Source: Spirochaetota bacterium
GTDB lineage: Bacteria; Spirochaetota; Leptospiria; Turneriellales; Turneriellaceae
Direction: 5' to 3'
Assembly (NCBI GenBank): GCA_018240245.1
Contig: JAFEGD010000007.1
Coordinates: 1 to 51,475 of the forward strand
Length of the DNA: 51,475 nucleotides
Shown here one piece after another: positions 32,463 to 40,376 of this stretch. Within the stretch, counting starts at the first letter, position 1; every line of letters begins with the position of its first letter. A model generated the notes under the pieces. The model saw only the letters and a list, made by a program, of their open reading frames with translations, did not search any database and was not told the origin of the DNA. The position numbers and the translations under genes were made by a program.

Positions 32463-33226
32463 GAATTTCCACGCGAATTTGGATAGCCGTTTCGGCGATT
32501 TTAACGATTGCGTCGCTCGCGATTAAATTCTATTTTTTGCCGGCGGTCGAGCGCTTCAATCGTCTCACCGTCGAAGAACAGATGCAGCGCGAAATGCTCG
32601 CATTTGAAAAAGTCTTGGCGGTCGTCGCCACCGCCGCCGACAAAAATATGGATTTTGTGCGCCGCTCGTTTCGCGCGATTAGCGAAGAAAAAGGCATTCA
32701 CGTCGAGTTGCGGCGCGACAAAATTCTCGACGAACAATTCGGCAAGAAAGACGATTATGCGCAGAACGATTTCGAACGCGAGGCGTTGCGTTCGCGCAAG
32801 CCGGCTTTTCGCGAGCACGACGGCAATATCGAATACGTCTATCCGCTGAAGGCGCAGAAACTCTGCCAGTCGTGCCACGTGACAGCAGAACACAAGCCGG
32901 TCGCGCTAGGGCAGCCGTTGGGGCTTGCGGTACGTAAACTACCGCTCTCGATATTCACCGATTCTCCGATCAGCTATTTTACGCTCGATTTATTTTGGCA
33001 AAATTTTGCGCTCCTCGCTTTCTGTATGATTGCGTTAATCGTACCGGTATGGTTTTGGATATTGCGCCCCTTACAGCGGCTTGCCGATAAAAGCGACGCG
33101 ATTGTACACCGCCGCGACATGGCAAACGAAGAAGACAAGGTGTCGTTGATTTCCGAAACGGAACAAATGCCCGAAGAATGGCGTTCTATCCGAAGGATTA
33201 TCGACGATGCACACGACAAACACTGA
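32459..33226 (+). CDS. Membrane c-type heme protein, sensor-like
   Basis: 255 residues: N-terminal membrane segment (IWIAVSAILTIASLAIKFYF), ~130-residue periplasmic domain with a c-heme motif C136-Q-S-C139-H140, second membrane segment (LLAFCMIALIVPVWFWIL) followed by a HAMP-like stretch (LRPLQRLADKSDAI). The layout resembles Tll0287/DUF3365-type heme sensors lacking an output domain. It may sense NO/redox state or pass electrons. It overlaps the heme A synthase gene by 20 bp. Confidence 0.75.
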   Translation: MRISTRIWIAVSAILTIASLAIKFYFLPAVERFNRLTVEEQMQREMLAFEKVLAVVATAADKNMDFVRRSFRAISEEKGIHVELRRDKILDEQFGKKDDYAQNDFEREALRSRKPAFREHDGNIEYVYPLKAQKLCQSCHVTAEHKPVALGQPLGLAVRKLPLSIFTDSPISYFTLDLFWQNFALLAFCMIALIVPVWFWILRPLQRLADKSDAIVHRRDMANEEDKVSLISETEQMPEEWRSIRRIIDDAHDKH

Positions 33227-34226
33227 TTCGCAAAAACCCGTTCGCTATTGGCTCTACGCATGCGCGGCGATTGTGTTTGCGATCGTCGTCATCGGCGGCA
33301 TCACGCGCCTCACGCGCTCGGGTCTTTCGATCACCGAATGGAAACCCGTGAGCGGCGTTGTGCCGCCCTTGACCGCAGCGCATTGGCAGAGCGAATTCGA
33401 TAAATATAAAGCCACGCCCGAATATCATCATGTCAACCGCGGCATGAGTCTCGACGAGTTCAAGAATATCTATTGGTGGGAGTTCATCCACCGCATCTTC
33501 GCTCGGCTTGTCGGCGTTGTCTTTCTCATCCCTTTTCTGTGGTTTTTATACAGAAGGCAAATTAGCCGAGCATTAGGCGCGCGACTCGCGTTCGTGTTTC
33601 TCTTAGGCGGCTTTCAAGGTTTTCTCGGTTGGTACATGGTGAAAAGCGGGCTCGTCAACGACCCGCACGTGAGTCACTTACGCCTCATGAGTCATCTCAT
33701 GACCGCGGTCTTGATCTATGCGCTGATTCTCATGACCGCGTGGGGGCTAAAGACCGAATCGCGCGAACGCCAACATAGTTTTGGCGCTGCGGCCATGGTC
33801 GCGTTCGCGTTTCTGATTCTCGCGAGCGGCGCACTCGTCGCGGGTCTTAAAGCGGGCAAAATGTACAACACGTTTCCGCTCATGAACGGCGCATATTTTC
33901 CACCGGGCACCGAGTGGCTTAGCCCGAGTTATACGAATTTCTATAATAACCCCGGTGTGGTGCAGTTCGAACATCGCAATCTTGCGTACGCATTCGGATT
34001 GCTTATGGCGGTGTTGGTTTGGCGCGAGCGCAAAAATCTATCGATCAGACATCCGCTCGCTCTTGTGATTGTCGCATACTTATTACAAGTACTTCTCGGA
34101 GTATTCACACTCTTGCATGCCGTACCCGTGTCGCTGGGGGCGCTCCACCAAACGAACGCTTTGATTCTCTTTACGACGGCGCTATGGTATTGGGCGGCGA
34201 AACGCTATGCGCTCTGCGCTTTTTAG
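33207..34226 (+). CDS. ctaA: Heme A synthase (COX15/CtaA family)
   Basis: 339 residues, eight membrane segments. The family signatures are present: GGITRLTRSGLSITEWKPVSG, WWEFIHRIFARLVG (H95), MSHLMTA (H163), FEHRNLAYAFG and LHQTNAL. It hydroxylates heme O to heme A, so the nearby oxidase probably carries A-type heme. No CtaB (heme O synthase) is seen in the window. It is the last gene of the operon; the stop codon lies inside the hairpin terminator. Confidence 0.92.
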   Translation: MHTTNTDSQKPVRYWLYACAAIVFAIVVIGGITRLTRSGLSITEWKPVSGVVPPLTAAHWQSEFDKYKATPEYHHVNRGMSLDEFKNIYWWEFIHRIFARLVGVVFLIPFLWFLYRRQISRALGARLAFVFLLGGFQGFLGWYMVKSGLVNDPHVSHLRLMSHLMTAVLIYALILMTAWGLKTESRERQHSFGAAAMVAFAFLILASGALVAGLKAGKMYNTFPLMNGAYFPPGTEWLSPSYTNFYNNPGVVQFEHRNLAYAFGLLMAVLVWRERKNLSIRHPLALVIVAYLLQVLLGVFTLLHAVPVSLGALHQTNALILFTTALWYWAAKRYALCAF

Positions 34227-34252
34227 GTATGGCCTTAGGGCATACCTAAAAG
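34220..34252. terminator. Hairpin between convergent ctaA and regulator genes
   Basis: CTTTTAGGTATG-like arms (34220-34231 and 34241-34252) pair over 12 bp. The A/T-rich base can serve as a terminator in both directions. The TAG stop of ctaA is in the left arm. Confidence 0.65.
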
Positions 34253-34258
34253 GCGAAT

Positions 34259-34870
34259 CTAACTTTTCAAAAAATGTGTTTTGCCGTCGCTCTGTAAAAC
34301 GCCCTTTTGCACCAATTGGTTCCAAATGCGACTCACCGATTCGGGTGTGAGGTCGAGCAGCGCCGCGAGTTGATTTTTCGGAATATCGAGCGCGATTGGC
34401 GCTTTATCGGCGCCGAGCGATTTGAGGTAAGCGATAATGCGCCCCTCGGCGTTTTTGAGTGTCAAGGTCTCGATTTTATCTTTGAGCTTCGGAATCAGGC
34501 GCACGCTTGTATTTACAAAGTAATTATGAATTACTTCGTCGCTCGCAATGAGCTTTTTCAAGCGATCGTATTCGAATGCGACTAAGCAACCGTCCGCGAG
34601 CGAATTACACGAAGCCGGATAATTGCCACCCAGAAAAAGCGGTCCGCTGGCCATCATTTCTTGCTCGCGAAAAATATGGATAATCGATTCTTTGCCTTCG
34701 TCGCCGGTCATGAAAATTTTGAATTGGCCTTCGGCGACAAAATACGGACCGGCATAACGATCGCCCTCGCGAAACACAGCCTCGCCGCGAGCAAAGCGTT
34801 TATAGTGTGCAAGCGCGCGTAGCTTTTCGGCGTCGGCTCGCGAGAGCTCACTGAATTCAATAGAGGTCAT
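34259..34870 (-). CDS. Crp/Fnr family regulator, DNR/NNR-like
   Basis: 203 residues: cNMP-type sensor fold (residues ~15-110), long dimer helix, and winged HTH with E177-S-V-S180-R181, the ExxSR pattern that reads TTGAT half-sites in FNR and DNR proteins. FNR's N-terminal cysteine cluster is missing (only C88 and C95 are present), so it does not sense O2 by a [4Fe-4S] cluster; DNR/NNR proteins sense NO through heme. The gene is next to three matching boxes (25896, 34935, 38320) and I infer it controls them. Confidence 0.88.
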   Translation of the reverse strand: MTSIEFSELSRADAEKLRALAHYKRFARGEAVFREGDRYAGPYFVAEGQFKIFMTGDEGKESIIHIFREQEMMASGPLFLGGNYPASCNSLADGCLVAFEYDRLKKLIASDEVIHNYFVNTSVRLIPKLKDKIETLTLKNAEGRIIAYLKSLGADKAPIALDIPKNQLAALLDLTPESVSRIWNQLVQKGVLQSDGKTHFLKS

Positions 34871-34934
34871 GATTTTGTACGAGAGCAGAACGACGCGATC
34901 GAATTGCCGTTGAAGAATTTATTGCCGCCATGCC

Positions 34935-34948
34935 TTGACTTTTATCAA
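34935..34948. promoter_or_regulatory. FNR/DNR box upstream of nirK
   Basis: TTGACTTTTATCAA fits TTGAY-N4-ATCAA with one base off the perfect palindrome. It lies between the divergent regulator and nirK. The centre (34941.5) is 105 bp before the nirK ATG; a -10 at the expected spacing is weak (TACTGG at 34971), with TAAACT at 34977 as an alternative. No fitting -10 was found toward the regulator. Confidence 0.75.
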
Positions 34949-35046
34949 GGACGAAGATCAAAAAAGGGTGTACTGGTAAACTAATCTAAGGTAGTTATGC
35001 TGCTCGGCAATATTACACCTTAGGGTACATGATTCATGGAGGATAT

Positions 35047-36462
35047 ATGAAATCCCAAAATAAGCGCTCCGTAGGTATCGCCATCGCGCTGGTCGGCATA
35101 ATGCTCGTACCCGCAACAATCGCTTGCGGCAAAAAGACCGAAAAGGCCGTGCTTGCGCATGCGCCGAATGTGCCGCCGCAACTCAACCGCAGCGGCAACG
35201 CGAAAGTGATTATCGAACTCGAAACAAAAGAGCTTAAAGGTCGCCTCGCCGACGGCGTAGAATATACGTTCTGGACCTTCGGCGGCACCGTGCCCGGCCC
35301 GATGATGCGCGTGCGCGAAGGCGACGACGTCGAGTTTAAACTCTCGAACCACCCCACGAGCAAGATGCCGCATAACATCGACTTACACGCGGTCACCGGC
35401 CCCGGCGGTGGCGCAGCGGCGTCGCTCACCTCGCCCGGCCACAGTTCGACGTTTTCGTTCAAGGCGTTAAACCCGGGTCTCTTTATTTATCATTGCGCCA
35501 CTGCGCCGGTCGGTATGCACATCGGCAACGGCATGTACGGTCTCATCTTAGTCGAACCCAAAGGCGGATTACCCTCTGTGGACAAAGAGTTCTACCTATT
35601 ACAGTCTGAGTTTTATACCAGCGGCAAAAATGGGCAGGCGGGTTTGCAAGCATTCGACATGAACAAAGCACTCGACGAAAAGCCCGAATACGTCGTCTTT
35701 AACGGCTCGGTGGGGGCTTTGATCGGCGACAAGACGCTCAAGACAAAAGTCGGCGACAAAGTGCGTTTTTTCGTCGGTAACGCTGGCCCGAATCTTGTTT
35801 CGTCTTTTCACGTGATCGGTGAAATTTTCGATAACGTTTACAGCGAAGGCGGCAGCGAGCGTAACCAGAAAAACGTGCAGACAACGTTGATACCGGCAGG
35901 CGGTGCGGCGATTGTCGAGTTCAAAATGGAAGTCCCTGGTAGTCACGTGATTGTCGACCACTCGATTTTTCGCGCGTTCAACAAAGGCGCCTTGGGGCTG
36001 ATCGTTGCCGAAGGCGAACCGAATCTTGCGGTCTATTCGGGCAAACAACTCGATACCGTTTACTTGCCCGAAGGGGGGGCGACGCAGACAATCCCTGCCG
36101 ATCAAGCGCAGAAGCAAATGCCCAAGACAAAAGAAGAGCGGCTTGTTGCCGGCAAACGAATTTTTGCGAGCGTCTGTCAGGCTTGCCACATGAGCGAAGG
36201 CCAAGGTGTACCGCAGGCTTTTCCGCCGCTCGCGCAGTCTGATTTCTTGAATGCCGATAAGAATCGTGCAATCAAGATCGTTCTCGACGGTAAGTCCGGC
36301 CCCATCACCGTAAACGGGAAAAAGTTTGATAGTGTGATGCCGGCCTTAGGCTTAAGCGACGACGATGTCGCGAGCGTACTCACGTTTGTCTTAAATTCGT
36401 GGGGTAACAAAGGCGGCGAAGTGACGCTCGCCGAAGTTGCTTCGCAAAGGAGCGGGCACTAG
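35047..36462 (+). CDS. nirK: Copper nitrite reductase fused to cytochrome c, lipoprotein
   Basis: 471 residues from ATG 35047 (GGAGG upstream). Lipoprotein signal with Cys27 (ATIAC). Two cupredoxin domains: type 1 copper ligands H109, C150, H158, M163; type 2 copper ligands H114, H149, H305; catalytic D112 and H255. After ~365 comes a cytochrome c domain with C377-Q-A-C380-H381. It reduces nitrite to NO in the periplasm; the cytochrome domain probably supplies electrons directly. It is followed by a strong hairpin and a NirV-like gene. Preceded by a DNR box. Confidence 0.95.
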   Translation: MKSQNKRSVGIAIALVGIMLVPATIACGKKTEKAVLAHAPNVPPQLNRSGNAKVIIELETKELKGRLADGVEYTFWTFGGTVPGPMMRVREGDDVEFKLSNHPTSKMPHNIDLHAVTGPGGGAAASLTSPGHSSTFSFKALNPGLFIYHCATAPVGMHIGNGMYGLILVEPKGGLPSVDKEFYLLQSEFYTSGKNGQAGLQAFDMNKALDEKPEYVVFNGSVGALIGDKTLKTKVGDKVRFFVGNAGPNLVSSFHVIGEIFDNVYSEGGSERNQKNVQTTLIPAGGAAIVEFKMEVPGSHVIVDHSIFRAFNKGALGLIVAEGEPNLAVYSGKQLDTVYLPEGGATQTIPADQAQKQMPKTKEERLVAGKRIFASVCQACHMSEGQGVPQAFPPLAQSDFLNADKNRAIKIVLDGKSGPITVNGKKFDSVMPALGLSDDDVASVLTFVLNSWGNKGGEVTLAEVASQRSGH

Positions 36463-36466
36463 TATG

Positions 36467-36511
36467 ACAAATCAGCATGTTAGCTTCGCTAACATGCTGA
36501 TTTGTTTTTTG
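36467..36511 (+). terminator. Strong hairpin after nirK, inside the next coding frame
   Basis: Arms ACAAATCAGCATGTTAGC (36467-36484) and its exact reverse complement (36488-36505) around TTC, then T-rich TTTTTTG. It is a textbook intrinsic terminator for nirK, yet it overlaps the start region of the nirV-like gene. Confidence 0.88.
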
Positions 36512-37216
36512 TTCGTAAGCCAAGTCGACGCCGTCGATGTAATAACTATTACCGGCGGCAGGTTTCGGCCGTTTGATCTCAAAAAAGACCAAAAGGCCGT
36601 TTCTATAAAAAAATTTCAAATCGACAAATACCCTGTGACTGTCGGCGAGTTTGCCCAATTTCTCGCAGCAAAACCCGAATGGCAGAAAGTCAATGTCCCC
36701 ACGATCAAGGCCGACCCAGGCTATTTGCAATCCACCCGCATGGCTTCGGGCGACACGAAGACCGTCATGACGCAGGTGTCGTGGTATGCCGCGCGCGCGT
36801 ACTGCGCGTACCAAAAAAAGCGGCTGCCGACGCTCTACGAATGGGAATACGTCGCGACGTATAATAAATGGGATACGCGCCCCGACACGAATCAAAAAAT
36901 TCTTGCGTGGTTTTCGCGTCCGAACGTGCAGGGTGCGAGCGGCGATATCGGTTCGGGGCTTGCGAGTCCGCAGGGCGTGCGCGATTTGCACGGCCTAATA
37001 TGGGAGTGGGTCGACGATTTCAATTCTTCAACTGTCACCGGCGATGCGCGCGCAGACACGAATAGCGAGTCGAATTTATTTTGCGGGGCGGCTTCGCTTG
37101 CGGGGAGCGATCTCAGAAACTATGCGACATACATGCGCTATGGCATGCGCAGTTCGTTAAAAGGAAATTACACCGGTCACAACTTAGGCTTCCGGTGTGC
37201 CAAGGATACCCAATGA
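36494..37216 (+). CDS. nirV: NirV-like SUMF1/FGE-fold protein
   Basis: About 240 residues. SUMF1 features: FQIDKYPVTVGEFAQFLAA, VSWYAARAYCAYQKKRLPTLYEWEYVA (in parts: WYAARAYCAYQKKRLPT, LYEWEYVA), GVRDLHGLIWEWVDDF, NLGFRCAKD. The catalytic cysteine pair of true formylglycine-generating enzymes is not visible: the matching stretch reads NYATYMRYGMRSS. NirV proteins of this fold follow nirK in several denitrifiers. I favour ATG 36494, which gives a signal peptide (MLICFLFVSQVDA) starting in the right arm of the hairpin; ATG 36464 is an alternative. It is coupled to the next gene (ATGA). Confidence 0.78.
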   Translation: MLICFLFVSQVDAVDVITITGGRFRPFDLKKDQKAVSIKKFQIDKYPVTVGEFAQFLAAKPEWQKVNVPTIKADPGYLQSTRMASGDTKTVMTQVSWYAARAYCAYQKKRLPTLYEWEYVATYNKWDTRPDTNQKILAWFSRPNVQGASGDIGSGLASPQGVRDLHGLIWEWVDDFNSSTVTGDARADTNSESNLFCGAASLAGSDLRNYATYMRYGMRSSLKGNYTGHNLGFRCAKDTQ

Positions 37217-37809
37217 AAAAAGGGAAAATGCTACTGATTGCCGTTGCTTGCGCAACGGTAATCAGTAGCTGTAAGAGAGAAGATCCGCATGCGCATCATG
37301 AGATGCAAAATGCGCAAGCATCTGTGCCTTCTGGAGCGTCGCTCTACCAGTTTCACGACATGTTCACCGACCAAAACGGCAAACAGTGGATGCTGCACCA
37401 ATTCGAAGGTAAGTATGTCGTCGTGGCGATGTTCTATGCGACGTGTACCGCAATCTGCCCGCGCATCGCCGCCGAAATGCTTCGACTTGAAAAAACATTG
37501 TCGAGTAGCCAGCGCGCGAAAACGCATTTCGTGATGATCTCGTTCGACCATGAGCGCGATAATCCGGCGCAACTGCAAAAATTTATAAAGAAGATGAAGC
37601 TCACCGAATCGTTCACGCTCCTCACCGGCAAGCCCGATTCGATTCGCGAAGTTGCCGCCGCGTTGGGGATTAACTATAAGAAGCTCGACGACGGCGAGTA
37701 TGCGCACTCGTCGCTCTTTACGCTGCTTTCGCCGACGGGTGAAATTGCCGCACAGCACGCGGGACTAAGCTTAAAAGCGGACACATTTATTGACAAGATT
37801 GAAAAATAA
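37213..37809 (+). CDS. Second SCO1/SenC copper chaperone, lipoprotein
   Basis: 198 residues. Lipoprotein signal (ATVISSC, Cys20), His-rich linker (DPHAHHEM), then the SCO fold with C78-T-A-I-C82-P and His165 (YAHSSLFTLL). Start ATG 37213 overlaps the NirV stop (ATGA). It is likely to serve copper to NirK or CuA. A long hairpin (37231-37268) lies inside its signal-peptide codons. Confidence 0.9.
   Translation: MKKGKMLLIAVACATVISSCKREDPHAHHEMQNAQASVPSGASLYQFHDMFTDQNGKQWMLHQFEGKYVVVAMFYATCTAICPRIAAEMLRLEKTLSSSQRAKTHFVMISFDHERDNPAQLQKFIKKMKLTESFTLLTGKPDSIREVAAALGINYKKLDDGEYAHSSLFTLLSPTGEIAAQHAGLSLKADTFIDKIEK
37231..37268 (+). other. Hairpin inside the signal-peptide coding region of the second SCO gene
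   Basis: CTACTGATTGCCGTTGC (37231-37247) and GCAACGGTAATCAGTAG (37252-37268) form a 17-pair stem with one G-U pair and a TTGC loop. It lies over codons 7-19. Confidence 0.75.
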
Positions 37810-37906
37810 GTTTATGCTGTGTCGCCGCGAGAAAAAGAGGTTTTTATCCGCTTTATGCAGGGCACCACTTTGATGCCGATGCAGAGCGTAAGCGGTGGAG
37901 GCGAAT

Positions 37907-38314
37907 ATGAAGCGACTCGAATGGAATGTACAGTACAGCGTCGGCGTACCCAAGATCGACCAACAGCACGCTTACCTCTTTGAACTTGCGAATCGGCTCG
38001 CTAAAAACGCCGGGGTCGACAATCGTTGGGGCGAGCTTGGCGATATCATCGCCGAGTTACATAAATATGTCGATACGCATTTTACCTATGAAGAAGAGAT
38101 TATGGCGCAGGCGCACTACGACGAACTTGAAAAGCACAAGAAGATGCACGATTTAATGCGCACGCGGCTCGACCTCTTGACTGCGCAGCTTAAACAGGGT
38201 TTACTCAATCGCAGCGAACTCATCGAGTTTCTCGAAGAATGGCTCACGATTCATATCTTGCGCGAAGACATGAAATATATTCCCGCTGTTGCGCAGTTGT
38301 CGTCGTCTGTCTAA
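37907..38314 (+). CDS. Bacteriohemerythrin 1
   Basis: 135 residues from ATG 37907 (GGAGG upstream). Di-iron ligands are present: DQQHAYLF, HFTYEEEIM, HKKMH, HILRED. Hemerythrins bind O2 and some bind or reduce NO. Here it stands between the nirK/SCO genes and nnrS, separated from the latter by a DNR promoter. It is one of three in this region. Confidence 0.92.
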   Translation: MKRLEWNVQYSVGVPKIDQQHAYLFELANRLAKNAGVDNRWGELGDIIAELHKYVDTHFTYEEEIMAQAHYDELEKHKKMHDLMRTRLDLLTAQLKQGLLNRSELIEFLEEWLTIHILREDMKYIPAVAQLSSSV

Positions 38315-38319
38315 AATAA

Positions 38320-38361
38320 TTGATTTTTATCAAGGGCGATTTTCTTGCGCGTATGTATACT
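38320..38361 (+). promoter_or_regulatory. DNR/FNR class II promoter of nnrS
   Basis: TTGATTTTTATCAA (38320-38333) is a perfect box. The -10 TATACT is at 38356-38361, and the box centre (38326.5) is exactly 41.5 bp before a start at 38368. The layout matches a class II FNR-type promoter. Confidence 0.82.
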
Positions 38362-38367
38362 GTGAGC

Positions 38368-39546
38368 GTGAATAAACTTGCATTTTTTTCAACGGCTTTT
38401 CGCGTTTTCTTTTTTGCGTGCGCTCTGCACGCCGTCGCGGCGGTGACGCTCTGGTTACTCAAACTTTCGGGCGTCGCGATTGCGGGTACCGAACAAATCA
38501 CAACGTATTGGCATACGTATGAAATGCTTTTCGGCTTCGTGCGTGCGGCCATCTACGGCTTTATTTTTACCGCCGGTCAACATTGGACCGGGCGTTTTCT
38601 CTTGGGGGGATGGTCGGCGGTACTGCTTTCGGCTTTCTGGCTCATTGGTCGCACCGCGTTTTTTTTCGCGGGCGTGACGCATCATATTGTTTTACTCATC
38701 GATTTTGCCGGTAGCCTCTACGCGCTCTATCGACTCTCGCCGCTTATCTCGACCAAGCAAACGCAGAACCGACAAATTTTTTCTCTCGTTGCCTTTTTTT
38801 CGGCAATGCAAGGTGTACTCGCGATTTTTTTCTGGGTTTCGATTCCCGAAAGTTATTACCTTCCCATCGCGAGGATTGCTCTACTGTCTGCGGTCTTGAT
38901 CGTGGCGATGATTGCCGGCCGCATCTTGCCATTCTTCGCGGGCAACGTGATTCAAGGTAAGAAACCGCGCATCTTGCCGAGGGTCGAGAATTTGATATGG
39001 CCGGCGACGCTCGCGGCTTTGGTTGCATACGCCGCACAAATTTTTTTGTCGCAACTTGCGATCGGCGCGGCGGTTGTGTTTCTTTTCGTTGCGGCGTTGC
39101 ACCTCGCGCGCTGGGCTTTATGGCGTCCCTGGGCGAGCGTTCGCTTTCCGATTCTTGCAATATTATTTTCGGGATATTTTTGGTTGGCGTTGTCGTTTGC
39201 ATTTCAAGCCGCCGCGTTGTCGGGTATTATGCCTACAGTACCGACTGCATCCTCACCCGCTTGGCACATGGCCGGCATCGGTGCTTGCGGTGTGTTCATC
39301 TATGGCATGATTACGCGCGTTGCGTTGGGGCACACAGGCCGCGCGATCAAAGCCGCACCGCTCGTTAGCGTCGCGTATGTGCTCTTGAACTTTGCGGTGA
39401 TTGCTCGCGTCTTCTTGCCTTACATAACGAATCTTACACGCACGTACGAGGTTGCCGCCGGTCTTTGGATAAGCGCGTTTGCCATCTATCTTGCGCATTA
39501 TGCACACGTTTTAATTCTACCGCGCGCGGACGGCCGACCCGGTTAA
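38368..39546 (+). CDS. nnrS: NnrS-family heme/copper membrane protein
   Basis: About 392 residues with 12 membrane segments. NnrS signatures: AFFSTAFRVFFFACALHAV, YWHTYEMLFGFVRAAIYGFIFTAGQHWTG (in parts: YWHTYEMLFGFVRAAI, TAGQHWTGR), AGRILPFFAGN, WHMAGIGACGVFIYGMITRVALGHTGR (in parts: WHMAGIGACG, RVALGHTGR). NnrS proteins protect cells from NO-linked stress, and their genes lie in NNR/DNR regulons. Start: ATG 38353 lies upstream of the -10 end, so GTG 38368, at the predicted transcription start, is preferred and would be leaderless. Confidence 0.85.
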   Translation: MNKLAFFSTAFRVFFFACALHAVAAVTLWLLKLSGVAIAGTEQITTYWHTYEMLFGFVRAAIYGFIFTAGQHWTGRFLLGGWSAVLLSAFWLIGRTAFFFAGVTHHIVLLIDFAGSLYALYRLSPLISTKQTQNRQIFSLVAFFSAMQGVLAIFFWVSIPESYYLPIARIALLSAVLIVAMIAGRILPFFAGNVIQGKKPRILPRVENLIWPATLAALVAYAAQIFLSQLAIGAAVVFLFVAALHLARWALWRPWASVRFPILAILFSGYFWLALSFAFQAAALSGIMPTVPTASSPAWHMAGIGACGVFIYGMITRVALGHTGRAIKAAPLVSVAYVLLNFAVIARVFLPYITNLTRTYEVAAGLWISAFAIYLAHYAHVLILPRADGRPG

Positions 39547-39555
39547 AGGGGGAGC

Positions 39556-39957
39556 ATGGAGCATTACGATTGGAAAGACGCTTATAATACCGGCATTCGC
39601 GAGTTAGATTCGCAACACGAATATTTATTTGCACTGACAAATCGATTGCTGCGGCAACGTGAAAACCCGAATAGAGCGCATGTCAAAGGAATTTTAGACG
39701 AGCTCTATGAATATACAGAACAACACTTTGCTTACGAAGAATCGCTGATGGAGCAATCGCTTTACGACGATTTACTCGATCATAAAAAATTACATATCCG
39801 ACTCAAAGAACGTTTGTCGCTATATAGTGTTGAAGTCGCGAAAGGCAAGTTGAGCGTCGACGATCTATGCGAATTTATGAAGATTTGGTTGATTAACCAT
39901 ATTTTGCGACAAGACTTTCACTTTGCCGAACAAGTCAAAAATAAAAAGGATACCTAG
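39556..39957 (+). CDS. Bacteriohemerythrin 2
   Basis: 133 residues with GGGGG-AG upstream of ATG. Ligands in SQHEYLF, HFAYEESLM, HKKLH and HILRQDFHF. It follows nnrS after 9 bp and overlaps the next hemerythrin gene by 1 bp, so it is part of the NnrS unit. It probably scavenges NO or O2. Confidence 0.9.
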   Translation: MEHYDWKDAYNTGIRELDSQHEYLFALTNRLLRQRENPNRAHVKGILDELYEYTEQHFAYEESLMEQSLYDDLLDHKKLHIRLKERLSLYSVEVAKGKLSVDDLCEFMKIWLINHILRQDFHFAEQVKNKKDT

Positions 39958-40376
39958 TGATCGATTTTGAATGGCGCGACGAATACTCGGTCGGTGTTGC
40001 AGCGATTGACCACCAACACCAATCGCTATTTGCGTTGGCGCGTCGTGCAGTCGCGCTCGGCGACGACGCTACAAATGAAGTAGAACTACTCAATCTAGTG
40101 CAAGAAATGGAAGACTACGCAAATCGCCATTTTGCGCTCGAAGAGAAACTCATGCGCGAAGCGAGTTATAGCGAGTACGACGATCATAAGAAAATGCACG
40201 ATTTCATGCGCGTGCGTTTAGAACTTGTCTCGAAGCAGCTGAAGAAACACGAATTAACCAAACACGATCTTGTCGAATTTCTCGAGAGTTGGCTCACAGA
40301 GCACATAATAATGGAAGACTTGCGCTATATCCCCGTCATGAAGACAAACTTTAAGAGAAAAAATACCGATGGATAA
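39957..40376 (+). CDS. Bacteriohemerythrin 3
   Basis: 139 residues from GTG 39957. Ligands in DHQHQSLF, HFALEEKLM, HKKMH and HIIMED. It overlaps hemerythrin 2 by 1 bp and the HDOD gene by 8 bp. It is closest in sequence to hemerythrin 1 (shared HKKMHDxMRxRL, VEFLExWLTxHI), which points to local duplication. Confidence 0.9.
   Translation: MIDFEWRDEYSVGVAAIDHQHQSLFALARRAVALGDDATNEVELLNLVQEMEDYANRHFALEEKLMREASYSEYDDHKKMHDFMRVRLELVSKQLKKHELTKHDLVEFLESWLTEHIIMEDLRYIPVMKTNFKRKNTDG

Noticed and set aside
35599-36204. Long minus-strand frame of 201 codons opposite nirK
   Set aside because: Antisense shadow of a fully supported nirK with all copper ligands.
36494-37216. Formylglycine-generating enzyme
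   Set aside because: The catalytic cysteines are not visible and no sulfatase is nearby; NirV-like is the better name.
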